Made by a program: the position numbers and the translations under genes. A stretch of 64,000 bases of DNA from Conyzicola lurida (GTDB taxonomy: Bacteria; Actinomycetota; Actinomycetes; Actinomycetales; Microbacteriaceae), in the NCBI RefSeq assembly GCF_014204935.1, contig NZ_JACHMJ010000001.1, forward strand, positions 1,612,001 to 1,676,000. Reading direction: 5' to 3'. The notes under the pieces were generated by a model. The model was not told where the DNA came from and ran no database searches. It saw only the letters and a list, made by a program, of their open reading frames with translations. Numbering within the stretch: the first letter of the stretch is position 1; every line of letters begins with the position of its first letter. Of this stretch, positions 9,414 to 19,600 are shown piece after piece.

Positions 9414-10009
9414 GAGCCCAGCCTACGTTTGGCCGCCGACTCGGCCGCGCGCCACGCGTGCTGCGCCGGCGTGAGCCCGACCGCGGGCGCGGAAGCCGAG
9501 GTGACGGATGACGCACCGACGGTGCCGCCCGCGCTACCCCGCCAGGCGTGGCAGATGGCGAGGGCGAGGGCGTCGGCGGCATCCGCCGGGGTGGGAACGG
9601 AATCGAGCCCGAGGATCTTGGCGACCATCGACCCGACCTGCGCCTTCTCGGCCGAGCCGTAACCCGTGACCGCCGCCTTGACCTCGCTCGGCGTGTGCAT
9701 CCCGACCGCGAGGCCCCGCGCGGCGGCCATGTGCATGGCGACGCCGCTCGCCTGGGCGGTGCCCATCACGGTGCGCAGGTTGTGCTGGGCGAAAACCCTT
9801 TCGAGCGCGACGGCGTGCGGCTCGTGTTCGTCCATCAGCTCGGCGATGCCGGTGCCGATGGCGAGCAGGCGCTGCTCGAGCGGCATGTCCGGCGGCGTGC
9901 GGATGACGCCGAAGTGCACGAGTGTCGCCTTGCGCGTGCTCGTGACGTCGACGACACCCACGCCGCAGCGGGTGAGCCCGGGGTCGATGCCCAACACCCG
10001 CAGGCTCAC
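9410..10009 (-). CDS. ruvC: Crossover junction endodeoxyribonuclease RuvC
   Basis: Holliday-junction resolvase acting after RuvAB. The 199-residue protein starts with [19 protein letters not shown], which includes the first catalytic Asp; VALERVF carries the catalytic Glu and the C-terminal [12 protein letters not shown] the last two acidic residues. GTG start at 10009. The C-terminal tail beyond about residue 165 is longer than in E. coli RuvC (173 aa) and low in complexity. Confidence 0.95.
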   Translation of the reverse strand: MSLRVLGIDPGLTRCGVGVVDVTSTRKATLVHFGVIRTPPDMPLEQRLLAIGTGIAELMDEHEPHAVALERVFAQHNLRTVMGTAQASGVAMHMAAARGLAVGMHTPSEVKAAVTGYGSAEKAQVGSMVAKILGLDSVPTPADAADALALAICHAWRGSAGGTVGASSVTSASAPAVGLTPAQHAWRAAESAAKRRLGS

Positions 10010-10012
10010 GCC

Positions 10013-10774
10013 CTACTCCTCGTCGTCGAGCGCTGCCTGCACGTCGGCGGGGATGGAGAAGTTGCCGTAGACGTTCTGCACGTCGTCGTCGTCGTCGAGC
10101 GCGTCGATGAGACGGAAGATCTTCTTCGCGGTCTCGAGGTCGACGTCGATCGTGAGACCGGGCACGAACTCCACGTCGGCGGAGTCGTAGTCGATCCCCG
10201 CGTCCTGGAGGGCGGTGCGCGCGGCGACGATGTCGTGCGGCTCGGTGATGATCTCGAAGCCGGGGCCGCGGTCGTTGACCTCTTCGGCTCCCGCGTCGAG
10301 CACGGCGCCGAGGATGTCGTCCTCGGTGGTGCCCTCGGTCTTCGTGACCGAGATGACGCCCTTGCGGCTGAAGTTGTAGGCGACGCTGCCCGGGTCGCCC
10401 ATGGTGCCGCCGTTGCGGCTCATCACGGTGCGCACGTTGGCGGCCGCGCGGTTCTTGTTGTCGGTGAGGCATTCGATCAGCAGGGCGACACCGCCCGCGG
10501 CGTAGCCCTCGTACATGATCGTCTGGTAGTCGACCGCTTCACCGAGCTGGCCGGAGCCACGCTTGACAGCGTTGTCGATGTTCGAGTTGGGGACCGAGGT
10601 CTTCTTGGCCTTCTGGATGGCGTCGACGAGGGTCGGGTTTCCCGAGAGGTCGGCACCGCCCATCTTGGCTGCGACTTCGATGTTCTTGATGAGTTTGGCG
10701 AACGACTTTGCACGGCGCTGGTCTTTAACAGCCTTCTGGTGCTTGGTGGTTGCCCATTTGGAGTGGCCTGACAT
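10013..10774 (-). CDS. YebC/PmpR family regulatory protein
   Basis: Member of the TACO1/YebC family, which includes transcriptional regulators and, in some bacteria, factors that help ribosomes through proline stretches. The 253-residue protein has the family start [19 protein letters not shown] and the conserved [19 protein letters not shown] segment. It lies three bases before ruvC, the usual position in actinobacteria. The ATG at 10774 is set by the invariant MSGHSKW start; no strong ribosome-binding site is visible. Which of the two proposed roles applies cannot be told from sequence. Confidence 0.93.
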   Translation of the reverse strand: MSGHSKWATTKHQKAVKDQRRAKSFAKLIKNIEVAAKMGGADLSGNPTLVDAIQKAKKTSVPNSNIDNAVKRGSGQLGEAVDYQTIMYEGYAAGGVALLIECLTDNKNRAAANVRTVMSRNGGTMGDPGSVAYNFSRKGVISVTKTEGTTEDDILGAVLDAGAEEVNDRGPGFEIITEPHDIVAARTALQDAGIDYDSADVEFVPGLTIDVDLETAKKIFRLIDALDDDDDVQNVYGNFSIPADVQAALDDEE

Positions 10775-10818
10775 GCTGAATATTCTAACCAACGCCGCGC
10801 AGCCGGACCGCCAATGAA

Positions 10819-11421
10819 TCAGGTGAGCCGCACGCCTGTCGACCGCAGCTCGAGGGCGGCCAGCGACCGCATGACCTCGGGGTCGCCTCGGCGCCATGCC
10901 CCCATCGGGTCGGCGTCGACGCCGGCGAGCACCGGCAGTCGCTGATTCGACAGGGCACGCAACGCGAGCAGATCCACCCCGGCGCCTCCTGAGACGAGTG
11001 CCTTGGCCTGCCCGGCCCGGCGGGCGAACCGCAGGCGGGGGACGAGCCAGAACACCAGGATCATCAGCACCGGCAGCACCGCGATTCCGACGCCGAGCCC
11101 GGTGGCGAGATTCTGCACCGCGTCCTGCTGCGCCTGCCCCGCGGACTCGAGCGTCGCTCCCGCGGAGCTCGCGCTGTCGAACGGTGCGCTGATGCCGCCG
11201 CCGATGAACGGCACGTCGCCGAGATTCTCACCGACATCCGTCATGGTCTCGCGAAAGCCCGCTCCTGCCTCTTCCATCTGCACGCCGAAGTCACTGAGCC
11301 CGAGCACGAGCGAGTAGACGAAGGCGCCGAGCCAGATCCAGGCCGCCATAAAAGCGACCGCGAGCACGTCGACGGTGATCTGCCTCGAACGGTGGGCGGC
11401 GAAATCGGAGTAGAACTTCAT
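10819..11421 (-). CDS. Uncharacterised two-helix membrane protein
   Basis: A 200-residue protein I do not recognise. A hydrophobic helix at about 16-40 ([20 protein letters not shown]) and another at about 108-130 ([19 protein letters not shown]) flank an extracytoplasmic-looking segment rich in Gly, Ala, Asp and Gln (residues 41-107). A basic cytoplasmic tail follows, ending in LRSTGVRLT. It lies between yebC and pdxT on the same strand and is probably co-transcribed. Nothing in the sequence suggests an enzyme active site. Confidence 0.7.
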   Translation of the reverse strand: MKFYSDFAAHRSRQITVDVLAVAFMAAWIWLGAFVYSLVLGLSDFGVQMEEAGAGFRETMTDVGENLGDVPFIGGGISAPFDSASSAGATLESAGQAQQDAVQNLATGLGVGIAVLPVLMILVFWLVPRLRFARRAGQAKALVSGGAGVDLLALRALSNQRLPVLAGVDADPMGAWRRGDPEVMRSLAALELRSTGVRLT

Positions 11422-11444
11422 ACGCCCAACTATCTCAGGCGGCT

Positions 11445-12047
11445 TCAGGCTCTGGCGCGGATCTTCTCGACGAAGTACTCGTGGAAGCGCGTCTCCCCCG
11501 TGATCTCCGGGTGGAACGACGTGCCGAGCAGGTTGCCCTGCTCGACCGCGACGATGCGGCCGTCGTCGAGTGCCGACAGCACGGTGACGCCGTCGCCGAC
11601 GCTCTCCACCACGGGCGCCCGGATGAACACCGCGTGCACGGGGGTGTCGCCGAGCACCGGGATGTCGAGGTCGGTCTCGAACGAGTCGAGCTGCGATCCG
11701 AACGCGTTGCGGCGCACGACGACGTCGAATCCGCCGATGGTCTGCTGGCCGTCGATGGCGTCGAGCACCGAATCCGACAGCATGATGAGACCGGCACAGG
11801 TGCCGTAGACGGGCAGGCCGGATGCCACGGCGTTCTTCAGCGGTTCGGCAAGACCGAACAGGCGGCTGAGCTTGTCCATCACGCTCGACTCGCCGCCGGG
11901 AATCACCAGTCCGCTGACGCGGTCGAGGTCCTCGGGCCGACGCACGCTGACGGCGTCGACCCCGAGGCCCTCGAACACGGCGAGGTGTTCACGGAAGTCG
12001 CCCTGGAGGGCGAGGACTCCGACGGGGCCGAGCGGCCTACCAGCCAC
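11445..12047 (-). CDS. pdxT: Pyridoxal 5'-phosphate synthase glutaminase subunit PdxT
   Basis: Releases ammonia from glutamine and passes it to PdxS for vitamin B6 synthesis. The 200-residue protein has the GATase-1 triad: [14 protein letters not shown], the nucleophile in [10 protein letters not shown], and the His/Glu in SFHPEIT near the end. The GTG start at 12047 lies inside the last codons of pdxS (11-base overlap), giving [13 protein letters not shown], the usual PdxT N-terminus. Translation is probably coupled to pdxS. Confidence 0.95.
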   Translation of the reverse strand: MAGRPLGPVGVLALQGDFREHLAVFEGLGVDAVSVRRPEDLDRVSGLVIPGGESSVMDKLSRLFGLAEPLKNAVASGLPVYGTCAGLIMLSDSVLDAIDGQQTIGGFDVVVRRNAFGSQLDSFETDLDIPVLGDTPVHAVFIRAPVVESVGDGVTVLSALDDGRIVAVEQGNLLGTSFHPEITGETRFHEYFVEKIRARA

Positions 12048-12939
12048 GTTCTGCGAGGCGGTGGGGCGCGGCGAGGTCGGCGACGTTGATGCCGACCATG
12101 GCCTCGCCGAGTCCGCGCGACGCCTCGGCGATGACGGCCGGGTCGTCGAAGAACGTGGTCGCCTTGACGATGGCCGCGGCACGCTTGGCCGGGTCGCCCG
12201 ACTTGAAGATTCCCGAGCCGACGAAAACACCGTCGGCACCGAGCTGCATCATCAGGGCGGCGTCGGCGGGAGTCGCGACTCCGCCGGCGGTGAACAGCAC
12301 GACGGGCAGCTTTCCGGTGCGGGCGATCTCGAGCACGAGCTCGTAGGGTGCCTGCAGGTCCTTCGCGGCCACGTACAGCTCGTCGTGGGTCTTCGCGGAG
12401 AGCGCGGCGATCTCGGCCTTGATGGTACGGATGTGCTTGGTCGCCTCGGAGACGTCGCCGGTGCCAGCCTCGCCCTTCGAACGGATCATGGCCGCACCCT
12501 CGTTGATGCGGCGCAGGGCCTCGCCGAGGTTCGTCGCACCGCAGACGAAGGGCACGGAGAACTTCCACTTGTCGATGTGGTTGACGTAGTCGGCGGGGCT
12601 CAGTACCTCGGACTCGTCGATGTAGTCGACCTTGAGCGCCTCGAGCACCTGCGCCTCGACGAAGTGGCCGATACGGGCCTTCGCCATGACGGGGATGGAG
12701 ACGGCGGAGATGATGCCGTCGATGAGGTCGGGATCGCTCATGCGCGCGACGCCGCCCTGCGAGCGGATGTCGGCCGGGACGCGCTCGAGGGCCATAACGG
12801 CGACCGCTCCGGCATCCTCGGCGATCTTCGCCTGCTCGGCGTTGACGACGTCCATGATGACGCCGCCCTTGAGCATCTCCGCGAGTCCGCGCTTGACGCG
12901 GCTCGTGCCCTGCAGTTCGGTCGTTTCGCTAGTGCTCAT
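12037..12939 (-). CDS. pdxS: Pyridoxal 5'-phosphate synthase lyase subunit PdxS
   Basis: Builds PLP from ribose 5-phosphate, glyceraldehyde 3-phosphate and the ammonia delivered by PdxT. The 300-residue TIM-barrel protein carries [18 protein letters not shown] at the start, the active-site lysines in [12 protein letters not shown] and the phosphate-binding [15 protein letters not shown] and [13 protein letters not shown] loops. It is followed directly by pdxT, as in other species with this DXP-independent pathway. Confidence 0.97.
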   Translation of the reverse strand: MSTSETTELQGTSRVKRGLAEMLKGGVIMDVVNAEQAKIAEDAGAVAVMALERVPADIRSQGGVARMSDPDLIDGIISAVSIPVMAKARIGHFVEAQVLEALKVDYIDESEVLSPADYVNHIDKWKFSVPFVCGATNLGEALRRINEGAAMIRSKGEAGTGDVSEATKHIRTIKAEIAALSAKTHDELYVAAKDLQAPYELVLEIARTGKLPVVLFTAGGVATPADAALMMQLGADGVFVGSGIFKSGDPAKRAAAIVKATTFFDDPAVIAEASRGLGEAMVGINVADLAAPHRLAERGW

Positions 12940-12984
12940 GATTCCTGATTCTCGTGGTGGCGTGGGGGGGGTGTCTGGCTCGGG

Positions 12985-13542
12985 TCAGGCCGGCCAGGCG
13001 TTCGCGACTTCCTCGCGCACCTCGCCGAGGAGCCGCGGCAGTGCCTTGGTCCCGGCGATGATGGGAAAGAAGTTCGAGTCGTGGTTCCACCGAGGCACGA
13101 TGTGCTGGTGGAGGTGTTCGGCGATTCCGGCGCCGGCGAGCTGGCCCTGGTTCATTCCGATGTTGTAGCCCTGGGCGTTCGACGTCGCCGTGAGCACGCG
13201 CATGGCCTCCTGGGTGAGACTAGCGATTTCCGCGACCTCCTCGGTCGTGGCCTCGTCATACGTCGCAACATGGCGGTAGGGGCAGACCAGCAGGTGTCCG
13301 CTGTTGTACGGGAACAGGTTGAGCAGCACGTACGCGTGCTCGCCGCGCTTGACGATGAGCGCTTCCTCGTCGGTCATGCTCGGTGCGACGCAGAACGGGC
13401 AGGCGTCGCTGGCCGGCTGCTGCCCGCTCTGGATGTACGCGATGCGGTGCGGAGTCCAGAGGCGCTGGAAGGCGTCGGGGACCGCGGCGAAACCGTCGAG
13501 CGACTCGACGTTCTCGTACTCGGTGCCGTCGTAGTCCCGCAC
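12985..13542 (-). CDS. HIT-family hydrolase (histidine triad protein)
   Basis: Nucleotide-binding phosphohydrolase or transferase of the HIT superfamily. The 185-residue protein has a CPFC motif (DACPFCV), the strand HLLVCPYRHVATYDE and the triad EHLHQHIVPRW. The match of sequence and position (directly after thrS) is typical of actinobacterial Fhit/AP4A phosphorylase-like proteins; the substrate is not known. The GTG start shares one base with the thrS stop (TAGTG). Confidence 0.88.
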   Translation of the reverse strand: MRDYDGTEYENVESLDGFAAVPDAFQRLWTPHRIAYIQSGQQPASDACPFCVAPSMTDEEALIVKRGEHAYVLLNLFPYNSGHLLVCPYRHVATYDEATTEEVAEIASLTQEAMRVLTATSNAQGYNIGMNQGQLAGAGIAEHLHQHIVPRWNHDSNFFPIIAGTKALPRLLGEVREEVANAWPA

Positions 13543-15521
13543 TAGACCTGCGCCTTCGTCTCGATCGCTTCGAGGATCCGGCCGATCGCGTCCTCGACCG
13601 GGATGCCGTTCTCCTGATGCCCGTCGCGGAAGCGGAAGCTGACGGCGTTGTTCGCGCGGTCGTCTTCGCCGGCGATGAGCTGGAACGGGATCTTCTGCAG
13701 TGTCGCGTTGCGGATCTTCTTCGGCATCCGGTCGCTCGACGAATCGAGTTCGACGCGCACGCCCTTCGACTTGAGGGTCGAGAGGATCTCCCACAGATAG
13801 TCCTCGTACTGCTCGGCGACGGGGATGCCGACGACCTGAACCGGTGAGAGCCAGACAGGGAACGCGCCGGCGTAGTGCTCGAGCAGGATGGCGAAGAAGC
13901 GCTCGATCGAGCCGAGCAACGCACGGTGGATCATGATGGGCTGCTGGCGCGTGCCGTCGGCCGCGGTGTACTGCAGGTTGAAGCGCTCGGGCTGGTTGAA
14001 GTCGAGCTGCACCGTCGAGAGCTGCCAGGTGCGGCCGATCGCGTCGCGCGCCTGCACGGAGATCTTCGGGCCGTAGAACGCGGCTCCGCCCGGGTCGGAC
14101 ACGAGCTCGAGTCCGGATTCTTCGCCGACCTGGCGCAGCGTCTCGGTGGCTTCTTCCCACTGCTCGTCGGAGCCGACCGACTTCGCGGGGTCGCGGGTCG
14201 ACAGCTCGAGATAAAAGTCGTTCAGTCCGTAGCCGCGCAGGGTCTCGAAGACGAACTCGAGCTGGCTCTTGATCTCGTCTTTCACCTGGTCGGGGGTCAC
14301 GTAGATGTGGGCGTCGTCCTGGGTGAGGCCGCGCACGCGGGTCAGTCCCTGCAGGGTTCCGCTCTTCTCGTACCGGTAGACGGTGCCGAACTCGGCGAGC
14401 CGCAGCGGAAGCTCGCGGTAGCTGCGGCCCCGGGCGTCGAAGATCAGGTTGTGGAACGGGCAATTCATCGGCTTCAGGTAGTAGTCCTGGCCCTGCCGGG
14501 TGACGTGCCCGTCGGCGTCGGTCTCCTCGTCGAGGTGCATGGCCGGGAACATGCCGTCCTTGTACCACTGGAGGTGGCCGCTGGTCTCGAACAGGGTCCC
14601 CTTGGTGATGTGCGGCGAGTAGACCTGCTCGTAGCCGTTCGCGACAAGCCGTTCGCGCATGTAGTTCTCGATCTCGGCACGCACGACGCCACCCTTGGGG
14701 TGGAAGACCGCGAGCCCGGAGCCGATCTCGTCGGGGAAGGAGAACAGGTCGAGTTCTTGGCCGAGCTTGCGGTGGTCGCGTTTGGCGGCTTCCTCGAGAC
14801 GGGCCTGATACTCGCGCAGCTCGTCTTTCGTCGCCCAGGCCGTGCCGTAGATACGCTGCAGCTGCTTGTTCTTCTCCGAGCCGCGCCAGTAGGCGGCGGC
14901 GGTGCGCTGCAGTGCCCAGCCGTTGCCGAGCTGGCGGGTGGAGGGAAGGTGCGGTCCGCGGCAGAGGTCGCTCCAGTAGACCTCGCCGGTCTTGGCGTCG
15001 ACGTTGTCGTAGATGGTGAGCTCGGCGCCGCCGACCTCGACGCTCTCGTTGTCGTCGCCCAGTTCGATCTCCTCGGCCGCGCCGTCGGCACCGCCCTTGA
15101 GCCCGATGAGTTCGATCTTGTACGGCTCGTCGGCGAGCTCGACGCGAGCCGCGTCATCCGTCACCACACGACGCTGGAAGCGCTGTCCCTGCTTGACGAT
15201 GCGCTCCATGGCCTTGTTGATCGCCTTGACGTCGTCCGGCGTGAACGGCGTCTCGACGTCGAAGTCGTAGTAGAAACCGTCGGTGACGGGCGGGCCGATG
15301 CCGAGCTTGGCCTCGGGGTTGATCGACTGCACGGCCTGCGCCATCACGTGGGCGGCGGAGTGCCGGAGGATGTTGAGCCCGTCGGGGCTCGAGATCTCGA
15401 CCGCTTCGACCTCGTCGGTGTCGGTGACCGTGGTCGCCAGATCCCTCAGTTCTCCATTGACGCGCATAGCGACGACGCTGCGCTCGGTGAATAGGTCGAA
15501 TCCGGTTTTCAGGTCACTCAT
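13542..15521 (-). CDS. thrS: Threonyl-tRNA synthetase
   Basis: Class II synthetase that charges tRNA-Thr. The 659-residue protein has an N-terminal TGS-like domain, the editing domain with [11 protein letters not shown] (HxxxH motif), the catalytic core with zinc-binding [10 protein letters not shown], motif 2 around [25 protein letters not shown] and motif 3 in [20 protein letters not shown], then an anticodon-binding domain. First gene of the thrS-HIT-pdx run. I looked for a T-box leader in the 198 bases upstream and saw none. Confidence 0.97.
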   Translation of the reverse strand: MSDLKTGFDLFTERSVVAMRVNGELRDLATTVTDTDEVEAVEISSPDGLNILRHSAAHVMAQAVQSINPEAKLGIGPPVTDGFYYDFDVETPFTPDDVKAINKAMERIVKQGQRFQRRVVTDDAARVELADEPYKIELIGLKGGADGAAEEIELGDDNESVEVGGAELTIYDNVDAKTGEVYWSDLCRGPHLPSTRQLGNGWALQRTAAAYWRGSEKNKQLQRIYGTAWATKDELREYQARLEEAAKRDHRKLGQELDLFSFPDEIGSGLAVFHPKGGVVRAEIENYMRERLVANGYEQVYSPHITKGTLFETSGHLQWYKDGMFPAMHLDEETDADGHVTRQGQDYYLKPMNCPFHNLIFDARGRSYRELPLRLAEFGTVYRYEKSGTLQGLTRVRGLTQDDAHIYVTPDQVKDEIKSQLEFVFETLRGYGLNDFYLELSTRDPAKSVGSDEQWEEATETLRQVGEESGLELVSDPGGAAFYGPKISVQARDAIGRTWQLSTVQLDFNQPERFNLQYTAADGTRQQPIMIHRALLGSIERFFAILLEHYAGAFPVWLSPVQVVGIPVAEQYEDYLWEILSTLKSKGVRVELDSSSDRMPKKIRNATLQKIPFQLIAGEDDRANNAVSFRFRDGHQENGIPVEDAIGRILEAIETKAQV

Positions 15522-15680
15522 TCTGACAACTTTAGTGCTGTCGGGCGGCGGCCTCCTGCCGCGTGACGGGATCGGCGCCGTCAGCGGTCGATCGCACCCG
15601 CGGCGCGCGCGTCAGCGGTGCGGACGGAGGCGACCGCGGTGTCTTTCTCGGCGGGGCGGGATGCCTGACACGGGTTAAAC

Positions 15681-15713
15681 GACGATGGCCCCGAGGTATT
15701 CGGGGCCATCGTC
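15681..15713 (-). terminator. Terminator of the tRNA Gly-Cys-Val operon
   Basis: A perfect 14-base stem (GACGATGGCCCCGA and its complement) with a five-base loop starts 6 bases after tRNA-Val on the minus strand and is followed by GTTT. It marks the end of the tRNA transcript. On the plus strand it is followed by TTTGTGT, so it may work in both directions. Confidence 0.8.
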
Positions 15714-15719
15714 TTTGTG

Positions 15720-15791
15720 TGAGCGATACTGGGATCGAACCAGCGACCTCTTCCGTGTCAGGGAAGCGCGCTACCGCTGCGCCAATCGCTC
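15720..15791 (-). tRNA. tRNA-Val (GAC)
   Basis: Cloverleaf by eye: 7-base acceptor GAGCGAT/ATCGCTC, D arm GCGCAGCGGTAGCGC, anticodon stem CTTCC/GGAAG with loop CTGACAC (anticodon GAC), T arm with GGTTCGATCC. Discriminator A. CCA is not encoded. Third gene of the minus-strand tRNA cluster. Confidence 0.93.
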
Positions 15792-15817
15792 ATGCTTTTG
15801 TACTTGTCTATCTTACG

Positions 15818-15888
15818 AGGTGAAGACGGGATTCGAACCCGTGTAGACGGCTTTGCAGGCCGCTGCCTAGCCTCTCGGCCACTCCACC
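15818..15888 (-). tRNA. tRNA-Cys (GCA)
   Basis: Acceptor GGTGGAG/CTTCACC (one G-T pair, one A-T read against TT), anticodon arm CGGCCTGCAAAGCCG with anticodon GCA, T arm ACGGGTTCGAATCCCGT, discriminator T as expected for tRNA-Cys. Lies between tRNA-Gly and tRNA-Val. Confidence 0.92.
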
Positions 15889-15927
15889 AGAGGCGGAAGC
15901 CTCCGGCGGACCGACTGCTCCCACTCG

Positions 15928-15999
15928 AGCGGATGACGAGATTCGAACTCGCGACCCCAACCTTGGCAAGGTTGTGCGCTACCACTGCGCCACATCCGC
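15928..15999 (-). tRNA. tRNA-Gly (GCC)
   Basis: Acceptor GCGGATG/CATCCGC, D arm GCGCAGTGGTAGCGC, anticodon stem CAACC/GGTTG with loop TTGCCAA (anticodon GCC), T arm GCGAGTTCGAATCTCGT, discriminator T. First gene of the cluster. Confidence 0.93.
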
Positions 16000-16027
16000 A
16001 TTTGCGCGCATTTCTGCGTGCTTTGAA

Positions 16028-16033
16028 ACTATA
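16028..16033 (-). promoter_or_regulatory. Candidate -10 box for the tRNA Gly-Cys-Val operon
   Basis: TATAGT on the minus strand, 28 bases before the 5' end of tRNA-Gly, inside an AT-rich patch that stands out in this GC-rich region. No good -35 element is visible at 16-18 bases. The same hexamer occurs at a similar distance before tRNA-Val(CAC). Confidence 0.35.
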
Positions 16034-16231
16034 ACCAATAGATTCAAGGCGCGCGAATCCACGACACGCTCACGACACACGATTATCTCCCGGATGCCCC
16101 GATTTTCCACGGAATGGCCGGAGAAATTTGTCGGAATAAAGTTTTCCGGCCGTCAATCCCGTGATTTTCGTCGACATATGCAAGACGCGTGACGCGCCCG
16201 CGGACGCGTACGGGGTGGTCGAAATCTCCGA

Positions 16232-16237
16232 TATAGT
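16232..16237 (+). promoter_or_regulatory. Candidate -10 box for tRNA-Val (CAC)
   Basis: TATAGT 31 bases before the tRNA 5' end, in good position for a stable-RNA promoter. The -35 region is weak by eye. The rest of the 269-base stretch 16000-16268 holds no gene I can support. Confidence 0.35.
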
Positions 16238-16268
16238 CGTTGTCGCACGTGTGTTCCACGCAGCACGA

Positions 16269-16341
16269 GGGCGATTGGCGCAGTTGGTAGCGCGCTTCGT
16301 TCACACCGAAGAGGTCATCGGTTCGAGTCCGGTATCGCCCA
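16269..16341 (+). tRNA. tRNA-Val (CAC)
   Basis: Acceptor GGGCGAT/ATCGCCC, D arm GCGCAGTTGGTAGCGC, anticodon stem CTTCG/CGAAG with loop TTCACAC (anticodon CAC), T arm with GGTTCGAGTCC, discriminator A. Single gene, transcribed divergently from the other three tRNAs. Confidence 0.93.
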
Positions 16342-16350
16342 CAGAAAACA

Positions 16351-16380
16351 AGCCCGAGTCCGCCACGGACTCGGGCTTTT
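16351..16380 (+). terminator. Terminator after tRNA-Val (CAC)
   Basis: AGCCCGAGTCCG, a short CCA loop and CGGACTCGGGCT form a near-perfect stem followed by TTTT, 9 bases after the tRNA. A classic Rho-independent terminator. Confidence 0.85.
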
Positions 16381-16413
16381 CTGTGTCTCGGGCCCCTCCC
16401 CTACGATGAGCGC

Positions 16414-17214
16414 ATGACGACGCCCGCGCTCCGCCGCCCCACCGTGCCCGCCCGATTCTTAGGCGGGGTCCGGCTGCTCGGCTCCGGGCTCAGAATGTGG
16501 CTGACCGACCCTCGCATCATGTTTATGGGCGCGATTCCCGCACTGATCGTCAGCGCCGTGTATCTGACCGGCATCGTGGTGCTCGTCGTCAACATCGACG
16601 GTCTCGCCTCGACCATCACCCCGTTCGCGGACAGCTGGGACGAGGGTGTGAGGACGGTCGTCCGCGCCGCCGCCTCGCTCGCCCTGCTCGCGGCAGCGCT
16701 CGTCATCGTGGTCTACACCTTCACCACCATCACCCTCGCGGTCGGCAGCCCGTTCTACGAGCGCATCTCGCGCACGGTAGAGGAGCGGCTGGGCGGCATC
16801 GACTCCCCCGTCGAACTGACCTTCTGGCGTGGCGTCGGACGCGGCCTGGTCGACGCGGTCCGCATCCTCGCCACGACGCTGGGCGTCGCGATCGTGCTGC
16901 TCGTGCTCGGATTCATCCCCGTCGTCGGGCAGATCCTCGTACCGGTGCTCGGCGCACTCGCCGGCGGCTGGTTCCTCGCGCTCGAGCTCACCGCGTTCTC
17001 GTTCGAGGCGCGCGGCTTCACCGGTTCGGCGAAGCGTCGCGCACTCTCCGCCGACCGGGCCCGCTCGCTCGGCCTCGGTGTCGCCACCTACCTGGTGTTC
17101 TTCATCCCGTTCGCCGCGGTCGTCATCATGCCCGCCGCGGTCGCCGGCGGCACCATGCTCGCACGCAGCGCGACCACCGCAGGCGACGCGGTCGCGACTA
17201 CCCCAGCGGGTTGA
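16414..17214 (+). CDS. EI24/CysZ-like membrane protein
   Basis: A 266-residue integral membrane protein of the EI24 domain family, which includes CysZ, a sulfate permease in other bacteria. Hydrophobic helices are at about 33-58, 75-108, 150-200 (a long double helix) and 224-250. The N-terminus [20 protein letters not shown] and central [16 protein letters not shown] fit actinobacterial members of the family. Transport of sulfate is not shown by the sequence. The 3' end overlaps the 3' end of the opposing ABC ATPase gene by 17 bases. Confidence 0.8.
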   Translation: MTTPALRRPTVPARFLGGVRLLGSGLRMWLTDPRIMFMGAIPALIVSAVYLTGIVVLVVNIDGLASTITPFADSWDEGVRTVVRAAASLALLAAALVIVVYTFTTITLAVGSPFYERISRTVEERLGGIDSPVELTFWRGVGRGLVDAVRILATTLGVAIVLLVLGFIPVVGQILVPVLGALAGGWFLALELTAFSFEARGFTGSAKRRALSADRARSLGLGVATYLVFFIPFAAVVIMPAAVAGGTMLARSATTAGDAVATTPAG

Positions 17215-17977
17215 GAATGCGGTGCAGGAACTGCTTCGTGCGTTCCTGAGTAGGGTCGACGAGGATGTCGGACGGTGCGCCGCGCTCCACGACGACTCCC
17301 CCGTCCATAAAGACGACCTCGGTCGCGACCTGGCGGGCGAACGCAAGTTCGTGCGTCACGATCACCATGGTCCACCCCTCCTCGGCGAGCTCCTTGATCA
17401 CGCCGAGCACCTCGCCCACGAGTTCGGGGTCGAGGGCCGACGTGGGTTCGTCGAACAGCAGGAGGTCGGGCTTCAGCGCGAGCGCGCGCACGATGCCGAC
17501 GCGCTGCTGCTGGCCGCCCGAGAGTTCGAACGGGTAGGCGTCGCGCTTCTCGCGCAGCCCCACGCGCTCGAGCAGGCGCTCGGCGTCGGCGGTCGCCACG
17601 GCCACCGGCACCTTCTGTACCTGCACGGGACCCTCGATGACGTTCTCGAGCACGGTTTTGTGCGGGAACAGGTTGTAGTGCTGGAAGACCATCGCCGACG
17701 AGTCGCGCAGCGCGAGGAGGTCGCGCTTCGAGACGGTCGTGGCGAAGTCGATGGTGAGCCCGCTCGCGAATACGACGGTACCGCCGCTCGGCACCTCGAG
17801 GCTGTTGAGGCTGCGGAGCACGGTGGTCTTACCCGAACCGGACGGACCGATGAGCGCGACGACCTCTCCCCTGCGCACCTCGAAGTCGATCCCCTTGAGC
17901 ACCTCGTTGTCGCCGAAGGACTTGCGCAGGCCCCGCACGGTGATGACCGGCTGGGCGGTCGGATCAGTGGGCGACAT
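17198..17977 (-). CDS. Polar amino-acid ABC transporter, ATP-binding subunit
   Basis: ATPase of a GlnQ-type importer. The 259-residue protein has Walker [17 protein letters not shown]-loop [13 protein letters not shown], signature [15 protein letters not shown], Walker [16 protein letters not shown] and the H-loop VTHEL. It overlaps the permease gene by 14 bases, and follows the binding protein and permease in one operon. Family members import polar amino acids such as glutamine, glutamate, arginine or cystine. Confidence 0.92.
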   Translation of the reverse strand: MSPTDPTAQPVITVRGLRKSFGDNEVLKGIDFEVRRGEVVALIGPSGSGKTTVLRSLNSLEVPSGGTVVFASGLTIDFATTVSKRDLLALRDSSAMVFQHYNLFPHKTVLENVIEGPVQVQKVPVAVATADAERLLERVGLREKRDAYPFELSGGQQQRVGIVRALALKPDLLLFDEPTSALDPELVGEVLGVIKELAEEGWTMVIVTHELAFARQVATEVVFMDGGVVVERGAPSDILVDPTQERTKQFLHRILNPLG

Positions 17978-18632
17978 AGCGGTCCAATCTCTTTTCGAGC
18001 GCGTTCTGCCCGCTGGAGAGGGCGAGGCAGATGACCCAGTAGACCACCGCCGCCTCGATGTAGAGCAGCATGAACTCGCTGCTGAAGGTGGCGATCTGCT
18101 CCGCCCGCCGGAAGAGCTCGGTCACCAGGATGAGCGACGCGAGCGAGGTGTCCTTCACGAGACTGATGAAGGTGTTGGACAGTGGCGGCACGGAGACCCG
18201 GGCTGCCTGCGGGAGGATGATCCGCCGGAGGGTCTGGCCCCGCGACATCCCGATCGTATGTCCCGCCTCCCACTGGCCCACGGGCACGCTGAGAATCGCC
18301 GCCCTGATGACCTCTGCGGCGTAGCCGCCCACGTTGAGGGCGAAGGCGATGATCGCGCTCGGCCATGGGTCGATCAGCAGTCCGACGGACGGTAATCCGT
18401 AGAAGATCACGAACAGCTGCACGAGCAGCGGCGTGCCGCGGATGATCGAGACGTAGACCCGCGCCGCACCCGACAGCACCCGCACCCGCGAGATGCGGGC
18501 GAGGGCGACGCCGAGGGCGATGATGAGCCCGAGCACGAAGCTCGTCAGCGCCAGCGGGATGGTTCCCGTGACCGCGCCGGAGACGATCGGACCGAGGGAA
18601 CTCCAGACGAGCTCCCACTGGATATCGGTCAC
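17964..18632 (-). CDS. Polar amino-acid ABC transporter, permease subunit
   Basis: HisM/GlnP-family inner-membrane subunit of 222 residues. It has about five membrane helices ([20 protein letters not shown] near 25-44 is the clearest), the family's [17 protein letters not shown] motif, and the cytoplasmic EAA-like loop [22 protein letters not shown] that docks on the ATPase. GTG start; overlaps the binding-protein stop by 4 bases. As a single permease gene it probably forms a homodimer. Confidence 0.92.
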   Translation of the reverse strand: MTDIQWELVWSSLGPIVSGAVTGTIPLALTSFVLGLIIALGVALARISRVRVLSGAARVYVSIIRGTPLLVQLFVIFYGLPSVGLLIDPWPSAIIAFALNVGGYAAEVIRAAILSVPVGQWEAGHTIGMSRGQTLRRIILPQAARVSVPPLSNTFISLVKDTSLASLILVTELFRRAEQIATFSSEFMLLYIEAAVVYWVICLALSSGQNALEKRLDRYVAH

Positions 18633-19444
18633 TCGGTGACGTCTTCCCCGAAGTACTTCTCGGAGATCACGGCGAGGGTGCCGTCGGCACGCAGCTCGTC
18701 GAGGGCGTCGTTCACCGCGTCGTTGAGGGCGGTGGAACCCTTGGCGACGACAAAGGCATTGCGCGAGGGGTCGTCGGTCTCGGCCGCGATCTTGAGGCCG
18801 GCTGCACCGTCGGCGTCGGTGGCCTTGTAGTCGAGGAAGGTCAGCTTGTCGTTGACGGTCGCGTCGACGCGGCCCTGCTCGAGCAGCGCGATGGCCTGTG
18901 CCCAGCCCTCGACCGCCTCGACGTTGGCGCCGTTCGCCTCTGCGAGCTCGTACCAGTTGCTCGACAGCGACTGTGCGGTGGTCTTGCCCTCGAGGCTGGC
19001 CAGCGAGTCGATGTCGGTGTTGTCGTCGCTGACGATGACCACGCCCGGGCTGACGGTGTACGGCTCGGAGAGCTCGTACTTCTCTTCACGCTCGTCGGTG
19101 ATCGAGACCTGGTTGGCGATGATGTCGAACCGGCCTGCGTCGAGGCCTGCGAAAATCGCGTCCCACTGGGTCTCCTGGAAGTCGGCCTCGACCCCGAGCT
19201 TCTCCGCGACCGCCGTGGCGATCTCGACGTCGTACCCGGTGAGGTCGCCCGAGGCGTCGTGGTAGGTGAAGGGGCGGTAGGTGCCCTCGGTCCCGATGGT
19301 CAGCGTGCCGGCCTCCTGCACGTCGCTGAGGCTCGTGTCGGTTCCCGTGTCGCCGGACTCGGAGGCGGGCGTCGACGAGCAGCCGACGAGGGCGATGGCC
19401 GAGACGGCGAGAATTCCGACGAGGGCGAGGCGAGGCTTGATCAT
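18629..19444 (-). CDS. Polar amino-acid ABC transporter, substrate-binding lipoprotein
   Basis: Solute-binding protein (family 3) of 271 residues. A lipoprotein signal ends at LVGCSS (Cys about 22), so it is anchored on the outer face of the membrane. The start of the mature domain, GTLTIGTEGTYRPFTYHDAS, and LTGYDVEIATAVAEKLG, TQWDAIFAGLDAGRFDII follow the pattern of cystine/polar amino-acid receptors. Cystine is my best guess for the ligand, from the YRPFTYHD and WDAIFAGLDAGRFD wording, but glutamine or arginine are possible. Confidence 0.88.
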   Translation of the reverse strand: MIKPRLALVGILAVSAIALVGCSSTPASESGDTGTDTSLSDVQEAGTLTIGTEGTYRPFTYHDASGDLTGYDVEIATAVAEKLGVEADFQETQWDAIFAGLDAGRFDIIANQVSITDEREEKYELSEPYTVSPGVVIVSDDNTDIDSLASLEGKTTAQSLSSNWYELAEANGANVEAVEGWAQAIALLEQGRVDATVNDKLTFLDYKATDADGAAGLKIAAETDDPSRNAFVVAKGSTALNDAVNDALDELRADGTLAVISEKYFGEDVTE

Positions 19445-19535
19445 GGTGGTTCCTTTGCTGTGGGATACCCCGCAACGATAGTCCGGATGACGCGGAGAGC
19501 ACTTTCATGTCGCAGTGTTGCACCGCGGACGCCAA

Positions 19536-19571
19536 ACGGGGGTGCCGCCTCCGAAGAGCCGGCACCCCCGT
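19536..19571 (-). terminator. Terminator of amt
   Basis: ACGGGGGTGCCG pairs perfectly with CGGCACCCCCGT across a 12-base loop; on the minus strand the stem is followed by TTGG after the final T, 30 bases beyond the amt stop. It separates amt from the amino-acid transporter operon downstream. Confidence 0.75.
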
Positions 19572-19600
19572 CGAGTGCTGTGATTGGTCGTGCCTGGCGG

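Noticed and set aside
9410-10900. A LexA (SOS) box before yebC-ruvCAB
   Set aside because: I looked for the GAAC-n4-GTTC pattern upstream of yebC and ruvC and did not find one.
15522-15680. A T-box leader before thrS
   Set aside because: No T-box sequence, specifier loop or antiterminator-like hairpin could be seen in the upstream region.
16000-16268. Small coding frames in the gap between the divergent tRNA genes
   Set aside because: They run through tRNA sequences, have no ribosome-binding site and no recognisable product. The gap is better read as promoter DNA.
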